This document shows, piece after piece, positions 1 through 5,632 of a stretch of 6,582 bases of DNA. Below the pieces are notes generated by a model. It was not told the origin of the DNA and did no database searches. It worked only from the letters and a program-made list of their open reading frames with translations. Position 1 is the stretch's first letter, and the number at the start of each line of letters is the position of its first letter. Source of the DNA: Candidatus Poribacteria bacterium. Its GTDB lineage: Bacteria > Poribacteria > WGA-4E > WGA-3G. The position numbers were made by a program, and so were the translations under genes. The stretch covers positions 1 through 6,582 of the forward strand of contig RKRO01000212.1 of assembly GCA_007571355.1 (NCBI GenBank), given 5' to 3'.

Positions 1-867
1 GGATTAGGGAGTGCCGGTGCTTTGCTGTTTTCTACTTCAAACGCTTGTGCGCAAGGCAGCGCGCTTGAGAAACAGTTAGAACCTTTCCGTTCGCAAACGC
101 TTGATGCGAAGAAAAATGAAAACTTCACTGTCGAAAGGCAGATAACCGACGAAATCGTTGCCGCCACCTACAACAACTATTACGAGTTCACGACTTCTAA
201 AAGCACTGTTTGGAAGCGAGTCGAGAAATTTAAAACGCGCCCTTGGGACATCGAAATATCAGGACTCGTCGAAAAACCGATGACTGTGGATGTAGATGAC
301 CTCATCAAACAGATGCCGCTTGAAGAACGGGTTTATCGGTTCCGTTGCGTCGAAGCATGGGCAATGGTGGTCCCTTGGATCGGTTTCCCGATGAAAGCGT
401 TGCTTGAGAAGGTGCAACCGAAAACCGAAGCCAAATATATCCGCCTGCTCACATTCTTAGATCCCGAAATGGCACCCCAACAAAATGATTTCCGTCTGCC
501 GTGGCCCTATTATGAAGGACTTACACTCGCCGAAGCGATGAACGATCTGACGTTACTCACCGTCGGTATCTATGGACACGTTTTACCACCGCAACACGGG
601 GCACCTATCCGCCTCATCGTGCCTTGGAAGTACGGCTTTAAAAGCATCAAATCCGTCGTCAGTATTGAACTAACGGACAAAAAGCCGCGCACTTTTTGGA
701 ATACACTCGCCCCCAGAGAGTATGACTTTGAGGCAAATGTCAACCCCAAAGTCCCACACCCACGATGGTCACAAGCCAGCGAACGCATGATCGGAACCGG
801 AGAGAGACTCCCAACGATGATCTATAACGGTTACGGGGACGCTGTGGCACATCTTTACGGAAAATGA
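1..867 (+). CDS. msrP: Protein-methionine-sulfoxide reductase catalytic subunit MsrP (YedY family), 5' end cut off by the window
   Basis: Periplasmic molybdopterin enzyme that reduces methionine sulfoxide in oxidised envelope proteins. The frame is open from base 1, and its first residues (GLGSAGALLF...ACA-QG) look like the hydrophobic core and AxA cleavage site of a Tat-type signal peptide. The true start and twin-arginine motif therefore lie upstream, and the TTG at 22 is not a credible start. The molybdenum-ligand cysteine is the TGC at 346-348, in the highly conserved stretch RCVEAWAMVVPWIGFP. Other family blocks follow: PWPYYEGL, YGHVLPPQHGAPIRL, VPWKYGFKSIKS and, near the end, FWNTLAPREYDFEANVNP. 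The 288 visible codons compare with about 334 for the E. coli protein, so only the N-terminus is missing. The usual partner msrQ (haem membrane subunit) does not follow; a serpin gene does, and its first possible ATG overlaps this stop codon. The family assignment is very secure. Confidence 0.95.
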   Translation, partial: GLGSAGALLFSTSNACAQGSALEKQLEPFRSQTLDAKKNENFTVERQITDEIVAATYNNYYEFTTSKSTVWKRVEKFKTRPWDIEISGLVEKPMTVDVDDLIKQMPLEERVYRFRCVEAWAMVVPWIGFPMKALLEKVQPKTEAKYIRLLTFLDPEMAPQQNDFRLPWPYYEGLTLAEAMNDLTLLTVGIYGHVLPPQHGAPIRLIVPWKYGFKSIKSVVSIELTDKKPRTFWNTLAPREYDFEANVNPKVPHPRWSQASERMIGTGERLPTMIYNGYGDAVAHLYGK

Positions 868-870
868 AAC

Positions 871-878
871 AGAGGAAG
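871..878 (+). promoter_or_regulatory. Shine-Dalgarno sequence that decides the serpin start
   Basis: AGAGGAAG ends three bases before the ATG at 882. The alternative ATG at 864 has no comparable purine run ahead of it, only the last codons of msrP (TTTACGGAAA). This favours initiation at 882, although coupled re-initiation at the ATGA overlap (864-867) remains possible. Confidence 0.55.
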
Positions 879-881
879 CAA

Positions 882-2141
882 ATGAACACGAAACAGGTAA
901 CTGTAGGAACCTTTCTATACGTGATGGGTCTGGTTTCGCTGCTGATATGCACAGGATGTAACAATCTGGCTGCCCTTCTCCCTGACGACGTACCAAGCGA
1001 ACCCGACACTATATCCATTGATACAGACGTTGTCACAGCCAATACGCGATTCGGTTTTGACCTATTCAATGAACTTCGTCAAACCGATGAAAATAAAAAC
1101 ATTTTCATCTCGCCGTTGAGCGTTTCCATCGCCTTAGCCATGACGTTGAATGGTGCCTCAGGCGAAACCGAACAGGCGATGACCAACACGTTGCAACTAC
1201 AAGGTCTCGATTCCGAATCAATCAACGTCGGTTATGCCGGGTTGCGAGACGCGCTTCGGACAGCCGATCCAAAAGTGACACTCACGATAGCCAACTCACT
1301 CTGGGCACGTCAAGGCGTTCCGTTCAATCAGGATTTCCTCCAACGAAATACCGAATACTTCGAAGCGGAAATCTCAACACTCGATTTCACGCACCCAGAG
1401 ACGCTAACAACAATTAACCTGTGGGTAAATACCAATACCAACGGCAAAATCCCAAAAATCCTTGATGAAATCAATTCGGATTTGGTGTTATTTCTGATTA
1501 ACGCCATCTATTTTAAAGGGACGTGGCAGACAGAATTCGACCCAGCGCACACGCGGGACGGAACCTTCCATCTCGCATCCGGTGATGAAAAACAGGTCCC
1601 GTTGATGACAAGGTCGGGTGATTATTCATACTACGAAAACTATGATGAAATGTTCCAAGCGATTAGTATCCCTTACGGTGATGAACGGATGAGCATGTAC
1701 ATCTTCCTTCCGTTCCGTGAATCCGATCTCAACGCCTTCTTAGATCGTCTAAACAGGGAGCAGTGGGAGAATTGGATAGCACAGTTCAGCGAACAAGAGA
1801 TATTCCTCAGCATACCCAAATTCAAGTTGGAATATGAGAAAACGCTTAATAACCCGCTGCAATCACTCGGCATGGCGATAGCGTTTGCACCAGGCCGCGC
1901 AGATTTCAGTCGGATGGCTGATTTGGAGAGGTTAGGTAAAAACCTGTATATCGGAGAAGTGCTCCATAAAGCCGTCGTAGAAGTTAATGAAGAGGGATCC
2001 GAAGCCGCAGCAGTAACGAGTATCGGGATTCGCGCAACCAGCCTACCGCCGCAGTTTATTGCAAACCGTCCGTTCTTCTTCGCGATTCGCGACAACCAGA
2101 CACGGACCGTCCTATTTATGGGCATTGTTGTAGATCCTTAG
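882..2141 (+). CDS. Serpin-family protease inhibitor, predicted lipoprotein or exported
   Basis: Serpins trap a target protease by inserting their cleaved reactive-centre loop into a beta-sheet. The start is placed at ATG 882 because AGAGGAAG (871-878) precedes it at good spacing; an in-frame ATG at 864 overlaps the msrP stop as ATGA and would add six residues. Residues 6-25 are a hydrophobic signal segment ending in LLICTGC-NN, with Cys26 as possible lipid anchor; Cys at -3 makes the lipobox imperfect. The serpin fold covers about 52-419, with IFISPLSVSIALAM (74 on), NAIYFKGTW (207 on), and FIANRPFFFAI (392-402) matching the serpin signature. The hinge EEGSEAAAVT and the loop before Pro-Pro align gap-free with alpha-1-antitrypsin, giving P1 Thr386 and P1' Ser387. 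The small-residue hinge argues for a true inhibitor. The length of 419 residues is normal for a serpin plus leader. It is probably co-transcribed with msrP; the target protease is unknown. Confidence 0.93.
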   Translation: MNTKQVTVGTFLYVMGLVSLLICTGCNNLAALLPDDVPSEPDTISIDTDVVTANTRFGFDLFNELRQTDENKNIFISPLSVSIALAMTLNGASGETEQAMTNTLQLQGLDSESINVGYAGLRDALRTADPKVTLTIANSLWARQGVPFNQDFLQRNTEYFEAEISTLDFTHPETLTTINLWVNTNTNGKIPKILDEINSDLVLFLINAIYFKGTWQTEFDPAHTRDGTFHLASGDEKQVPLMTRSGDYSYYENYDEMFQAISIPYGDERMSMYIFLPFRESDLNAFLDRLNREQWENWIAQFSEQEIFLSIPKFKLEYEKTLNNPLQSLGMAIAFAPGRADFSRMADLERLGKNLYIGEVLHKAVVEVNEEGSEAAAVTSIGIRATSLPPQFIANRPFFFAIRDNQTRTVLFMGIVVDP

Positions 2142-2190
2142 ATGAAATCCAAATCACAATTCAGAATGCCAAACTGCACCTATCCATTCA

Positions 2191-2199
2191 TGTTATAAT
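2191..2199 (+). promoter_or_regulatory. Extended -10 promoter for the methyltransferase-HNH gene
   Basis: TGTTATAAT is a perfect extended -10 (TG-n-TATAAT, hexamer at 2194-2199). No convincing -35 lies 16-18 bases upstream, which is typical of extended -10 promoters. Transcription would begin near 2206, giving a leader of about 30 bases before the ATG at 2239. It sits in the 97-base gap after the serpin stop, so the methylase gene probably has its own promoter. The identification is by consensus only. Confidence 0.5.
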
Positions 2200-2238
2200 T
2201 CACTCTGAAAATGATTTGATCTTTCTAACCAAAAACTC

Positions 2239-3507
2239 ATGAATATCAAAAACCGAACACTCTTCATCGCCGACAACCTCGACATCCTACGCGGTATCAA
2301 TTCCGATTGTATAGACCTAATATACCTGGATCCGCCATTCAATTCAAAACGCAACTACAAAGCACCCATCGGCTCACCGGCAGAAGGCGCAGAATTCAAG
2401 GACATCTGGACAGACGCAGACATCAAATACGAATGGCATGGGCAAATTGCTGAACAACACCAGGAACTTTACCAAGTCATACAGGCAGCAGCAGCAACCT
2501 ACGATACGTCTATGAAGGTATATCTTACAGCAATGGCAGTCCGATTGTTTGAAATGAAACGGATATTGAAACCGACAGGCAGCATATATCTGCATTGCGA
2601 CCCAACCGCAAGCCACTATCTAAAACTGGTGATGGATAGTTTGTTTGGGAAAAAGAATTTTAGGAACGAGATCGTGTGGTGCTATACACGCATGTCAGCA
2701 AAAGGGCAAAAAAAATTGTCACAAGCACATGATCTCATCTTTTGGTACTCTAAAGGTTCAGAATGGACATTTAACGTGGACCCGATTAGGCTTCCTTATG
2801 CTGCTGGTAGCAAGGATAGAGAAGGTTACACGCTAAACCGATTAGGCAGTGGATATTCAAAAGAAGGGAAAACAGTGTTAAACCCGCTTGGTAAATTCCC
2901 TGAAGATTGGATGACGCATATTCCATACTTGAGAGGCAAAGAACGGACCGGCTACCCCACACAAAAACCTTTGAAGTTGCTACATCGTATCATCAAAGCG
3001 AGTAGTAATGATGGAGATCTTGTATTAGACCCGTTCTGTGGATGTGCCACAGCCTGTGTGGCCGCTGAACAACTCGGTAGGCAATGGATTGGAATAGACA
3101 TATCACCTTCCGCAGAAATCATCACAAAACTACGTCTCGACGAAGCCAGTCAACAAGGAAAGTTAATAAATCCCGTTCCAATGACAGAAGTTTTCGTCCA
3201 AACCGAGCCGCCAAAACGAACAGATGTCCCTGATGCCGACGCACAAATGCAGCTCCCGAAAGCACATACACACAAACATGAACTCTACGGAAAACAAGAA
3301 GGCAAATGTGCGGGCTGCCACTACTTCTTGCCCTTCAGAAATATGACAATAGACCACATCGTACCGCGATCCAAAGGCGGCACAGATGCAAAAGAGAACC
3401 TCCAACTCCTCTGTAACGCCTGCAACGCAACAAAAAGCACACGCTCACAATCCGAATTTATCGAAATCCTCAAAGAACAAGGCATCAGACCAAGTGATGA
3501 TATATAA
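2239..3507 (+). CDS. DNA methyltransferase (N6-adenine/N4-cytosine, beta-type motif order) fused to a C-terminal HNH endonuclease-like domain
   Basis: A 422-residue protein expected to methylate exocyclic amino groups of DNA using S-adenosylmethionine, with a possible nuclease activity in the same chain. Catalytic motif IV is DPPF at 31-34 after LIYL. The S-adenosylmethionine motif I comes late, as DPFCGCATACVAAE from Asp264, after the family block GYPTQKPLKLLHRI. This IV-before-I order is that of the beta class. The middle (about 120-225) presumably contains the target-recognition part. Residues about 296-344 form a polar, Pro-rich linker. Residues about 345-412 are an HNH domain: C357-x2-C360, D372-H373-IVPRSKGG, N387, C392-x2-C395-N, then K. 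All expected metal and knuckle residues are present. No Shine-Dalgarno precedes the ATG. No separate restriction or specificity gene is adjacent, so it is either a solitary methylase with an accessory domain or a self-contained restriction-modification protein. Motif I has Ala where the usual FxGxG has its last Gly. The recognition sequence cannot be read from the DNA. Confidence 0.92.
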   Translation: MNIKNRTLFIADNLDILRGINSDCIDLIYLDPPFNSKRNYKAPIGSPAEGAEFKDIWTDADIKYEWHGQIAEQHQELYQVIQAAAATYDTSMKVYLTAMAVRLFEMKRILKPTGSIYLHCDPTASHYLKLVMDSLFGKKNFRNEIVWCYTRMSAKGQKKLSQAHDLIFWYSKGSEWTFNVDPIRLPYAAGSKDREGYTLNRLGSGYSKEGKTVLNPLGKFPEDWMTHIPYLRGKERTGYPTQKPLKLLHRIIKASSNDGDLVLDPFCGCATACVAAEQLGRQWIGIDISPSAEIITKLRLDEASQQGKLINPVPMTEVFVQTEPPKRTDVPDADAQMQLPKAHTHKHELYGKQEGKCAGCHYFLPFRNMTIDHIVPRSKGGTDAKENLQLLCNACNATKSTRSQSEFIEILKEQGIRPSDDI

Positions 3508-3709
3508 TACCACTTTAGGATTCAGAACTTCGGAAATTATCAGGGACTCGCATTTCGGAAATGGGCGAACGCATTATTGAACCGAAAACGCTCTAAAATA
3601 TTAATTCGGTAATGTAGGAGGATTTCTAACCCCAAATTATTTTTTGAAACTTCATCAAACTTCGCCAGCGTTTAATTTCGCGTAAGTCCTATAGTTGGCA
3701 TTGAAGATT
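3508..3709 (+). other. Intergenic stretch with short repeats and an orphan AGGAGG; no gene seen
   Basis: Roughly 200 bases between the methylase stop and the peptidase start. TTCGGAAAT occurs twice (3529-3537 and 3554-3562, 25 bases apart); the second copy lies within the near-palindrome ATTTCGGAAAT (3552-3562). ACCGAA (3581-3586) can pair with TTCGGT (3605-3610) across an 18-base loop, too weak to call a terminator. AGGAGG at 3616-3621 has no start codon at usable spacing. No convincing promoter is visible for the downstream cluster; TTGAAC (3577-3582) with TATTAA (3599-3604), 16 bases apart, is only a weak candidate. It could be decayed DNA from a former gene start or a mobile-element remnant. 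Confidence 0.5.
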
Positions 3710-4138
3710 ATGAAAACCCTTATTTTCTTTTTATTCATACTGCCCATATTTTCAGCAGCTGCTACGTGGGAATCAGTGGAAAGCAAACATTTCCGTGTCT
3801 ATTATCGAGATGGCACGGTAGATCCAACGTCAATTCTTCAAAGCGCGGAAGATTTCTATGCCGAGCTGCCGGAGTTGACAAACCGTATCCCGGCGGGAAT
3901 GATTGACATCTGGGTCTGCGACACACAAAAAGATTTTCAGGCTTCCGTTCATGCGCCGATTCAGGATTGGGCGGTTGGATGCGCCTTTCCATTGAGTCGG
4001 CGCATTGTTATCCAAAACCCAAAACACATAGCCCTCGCGAAACTACAGTTAACACAAGTCCTTCGTCATGAGATTGCTCATGTCCTCTTCGGGCAGTGTA
4101 CCGCAAAGCTGTCAAAGAGATCCCGTTATGGTTTATAG
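3710..4138 (+). CDS. Gluzincin (peptidase MA-like) metallopeptidase, N-terminal fragment ending at a frameshift
   Basis: The first part of a probable zinc metalloprotease exported to the periplasm. The start is set at ATG 3710 because it gives a clean signal peptide (Met-Lys-Thr, then a hydrophobic run to about residue 14 and SAAA as cleavage region). An in-frame TTG at 3695 would add five residues ahead of it. The mature part begins with TWESVESKHFRVYY, typical of these proteins, and the zinc-binding HEIAH spans residues 120-124 (4067-4081). After LFGQ (residues 126-129) the frame runs into CTAKLSKRSRYGL and stops. That tail is unlike the family, whose next conserved piece (WFIEG) appears in the frame starting at 4096. 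Without the third zinc ligand this fragment alone should be inactive. It is the first gene of a cluster with a phosphatase and a TPR protein. Either a real pseudogene or a one-base sequence error would explain it. Confidence 0.8.
   Translation: MKTLIFFLFILPIFSAAATWESVESKHFRVYYRDGTVDPTSILQSAEDFYAELPELTNRIPAGMIDIWVCDTQKDFQASVHAPIQDWAVGCAFPLSRRIVIQNPKHIALAKLQLTQVLRHEIAHVLFGQCTAKLSKRSRYGL
4082..4098 (+). other. Frameshift site splitting the metallopeptidase gene
   Basis: The upstream frame carries HEIAH-VLFGQ up to CAG (4094-4096), and the downstream frame carries VYRKAVKEIPLWFIEG from GTG (4096-4098). The downstream frame has a stop at 4069-4071 and the upstream frame stops at 4136-4138, so the shift must lie between them; the protein pattern places it near 4094-4098. 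Adding one G after CAG gives an uninterrupted GQ-VYRK junction. No X-XXY-YYZ slippery heptamer is visible here, so programmed frameshifting is unlikely. Confidence 0.7.
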
Positions 4139-4617
4139 AAGGCATCGCGATCTACCTCGCTGAAGAATGGGTGCCAAGCCGGCATGAGACCTTATTAAAG
4201 CATATTTTCTCGAAGTCTATCCTACCACTCCATGAGTTAGCTGGTGGTTTCCCGCCTTCACAAGCTGGAGCGGATTTGGCGTACGCGCAGAGCCAAGACG
4301 CACTTCGTTGGTTGGTTGACATCAAAGGTAGAGATGCGCTATTCGCAATTATCTCGGAATTCCAAGCAGGTAGCAACTTCGAGACTGCTTTTGAAAATGT
4401 AATTGGATGGGACCTTGCCACTTATGATACACTTTGGCGAGAATCATTAGCGGAACGCTACCGATGGGCATCTCTCTTCTCCAATTCCTACTTTTTGTGG
4501 GGCGGGCTCGGCGGACTTGCTCTTCTCGGCTACCTGATCTGTCGGAACCGCAGGCAACGACACCTCAACAAACTTGCACAACAAGAAGAAACTGTAGACG
4601 CATTTTTTAGAACTTAG
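4096..4617 (+). CDS. Gluzincin (peptidase MA-like) metallopeptidase, C-terminal fragment with membrane anchor
   Basis: The continuation of the preceding gene in the -1 frame; it is probably not translated independently. The GTG at 4096 is the only plausible formal start and no Shine-Dalgarno precedes it. Residues 9-17 read IPLWFIEGI, and Glu15 (GAA 4138-4140) is the expected third zinc ligand. In the restored protein it lies 20 residues after the second His of HEIAH, in the normal range for gluzincins. ALRWLVDIKGRDALFAII and the following helices resemble the tail of peptidase MA-type domains. A hydrophobic segment at about 132-149 (YFLWGGLGGLALLGYLIC) followed by RNRRQR suggests a C-terminal transmembrane anchor with a short cytoplasmic tail. 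The rejoined protein would be about 302 residues: signal peptide, periplasmic protease, anchor. The stop lies four bases before the phosphatase start, so the two genes are one transcript. The good coding sense on both sides of the break argues for a recent lesion or an error. Confidence 0.8.
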   Translation: MYRKAVKEIPLWFIEGIAIYLAEEWVPSRHETLLKHIFSKSILPLHELAGGFPPSQAGADLAYAQSQDALRWLVDIKGRDALFAIISEFQAGSNFETAFENVIGWDLATYDTLWRESLAERYRWASLFSNSYFLWGGLGGLALLGYLICRNRRQRHLNKLAQQEETVDAFFRT

Positions 4618-4621
4618 CACA

Positions 4622-5620
4622 ATGAATATTTCTCTTATTTACGCTGCTTTCTGCTGCATTTGTTTCGCCTCCGTAGCAATAGCAGCACCTAAACAGATCA
4701 CGCAGCACCCAGATAAACTAACACGCGACGGACATGTCGTTATACTACCGGACCACGGCACCGTCTATATCGTTTCTGACCTGCATGCAGATTGGGACGA
4801 TTTCAACCAGTGGATGCAACGCACGAATCTCGTTGCGCGGATTCAAGCAGGTGAAGATGTCTACGGGTTAATACTCGGAGACGCAGTTGACTACAAACCC
4901 GACGAGCCGAGGCACCCCCCTTATGGCGACACACAAATTATTGACACCGTCATAGAACTCCGCAGGCAACTCGGCGACAAGGGCAGCAGACTCATCTACA
5001 TCCGAGGAAACCACGAATTTGCCGCCGCAGATGCTTATGCAATGCTCAAAAGACAGGGGATGACAACACAAAATAGGGATCAATTTATCCGCACATTATA
5101 TGAAAGTCCCCTTGGTGCCTACTATGAACAGTTCAACTTTATTGAGCGAATGACGGACACACACTATGAATTCCTTATCAACCTACCGACCGCTGTTATC
5201 GCAAAAAACGGTTTCGTCGGTATACACGCCGGGCCACCGCGTTCTATCAAGAATCTTGCAGACCTCATTGATCCGAGCCCGAAAACCCTTGACGAAATTC
5301 TCTGGCACCGTCCGGCTATCGCGTCCAGCGGTGGGTACACCTTAAAACATATTGATAAGTTTCTCAAAGCCATCCAGGCTAACCTTCTTATCGTTGGACA
5401 CACCCCGATTCAATACTTCCCCGCGACAAACGTTAGAGACGGGATCGCCACATTTGGCGATAAACAACTCATCTTTTCGACAGGCTATAGCGGATTGCCG
5501 GGAGTGCCAACCTATATTGAAATCGATTTGGCAGAAACATATCCATCCGTACACGCTCTAAAGTTAGGGGTTAATATCCATCACCTCTATAATAAAACCG
5601 GAAAGCCACAACCGGACTAA
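4622..5620 (+). CDS. Exported calcineurin-like metallophosphoesterase, PPP-phosphatase-like
   Basis: A predicted periplasmic two-metal phosphatase of 332 residues. Residues 1-22 form a signal peptide (hydrophobic, cysteine-rich core, cleavage near AIA-AP). The metal-site motifs appear in order: SDLHAD (Asp53, His55), LGDAVDY (Asp87, Asp90), RGNHE (Asn130, His131), IHAG (His202) and VGHTP (His260). The full RGNHE and the GDxxD spacing are closer to PPP-type protein phosphatases than to generic metallophosphoesterases, but GDxHG has become SDLHA and the usual VDRG is VDYK. The substrate is unknown; a phosphoprotein or a small phosphoester are both possible. It starts four bases after the peptidase fragment and ends 12 bases before the TPR gene, so it is the middle gene of an operon-like cluster. 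The ATG has no clear Shine-Dalgarno. All metal-binding positions are intact, so activity is expected. Confidence 0.88.
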   Translation: MNISLIYAAFCCICFASVAIAAPKQITQHPDKLTRDGHVVILPDHGTVYIVSDLHADWDDFNQWMQRTNLVARIQAGEDVYGLILGDAVDYKPDEPRHPPYGDTQIIDTVIELRRQLGDKGSRLIYIRGNHEFAAADAYAMLKRQGMTTQNRDQFIRTLYESPLGAYYEQFNFIERMTDTHYEFLINLPTAVIAKNGFVGIHAGPPRSIKNLADLIDPSPKTLDEILWHRPAIASSGGYTLKHIDKFLKAIQANLLIVGHTPIQYFPATNVRDGIATFGDKQLIFSTGYSGLPGVPTYIEIDLAETYPSVHALKLGVNIHHLYNKTGKPQPD

Positions 5621-5632
5621 AAGACACACATC

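Noticed and set aside
22..24. TTG at 22 as the msrP start
   Set aside because: The frame stays open to base 1 with signal-peptide-like residues, so the real start lies upstream of the window.
740..1069. Minus-strand open frames across the msrP-serpin junction
   Set aside because: They lie antisense to two well-supported genes and show no recognisable protein features.
1673..2125. 150-codon minus-strand open frame inside the serpin gene
   Set aside because: It is antisense to the conserved serpin C-terminus, is low-complexity in character and has no family motif.
3386..3580. Plus-strand open frame overlapping the HNH end and the following gap
   Set aside because: Most of it is an out-of-frame reading of the HNH coding region and the rest has no protein-like character.
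3644..3685. Thirteen-codon TTG-initiated mini-ORF after the orphan AGGAGG
   Set aside because: The AGGAGG is 22 bases away, too far to serve it, and the peptide has no recognisable character.
3695..3709. TTG at 3695 as the peptidase start
   Set aside because: ATG 3710 gives a standard signal peptide beginning Met-Lys; the five extra residues add nothing recognisable.
4082..4140. Programmed -1 frameshifting in the metallopeptidase
   Set aside because: No slippery heptamer in the right phase and no clear downstream stem are visible in the overlap; an indel is simpler.
5352..5561. Plus and minus open frames inside the phosphatase gene
   Set aside because: The true frame carries the VGHTP metal motif across this region; the others are shadows.
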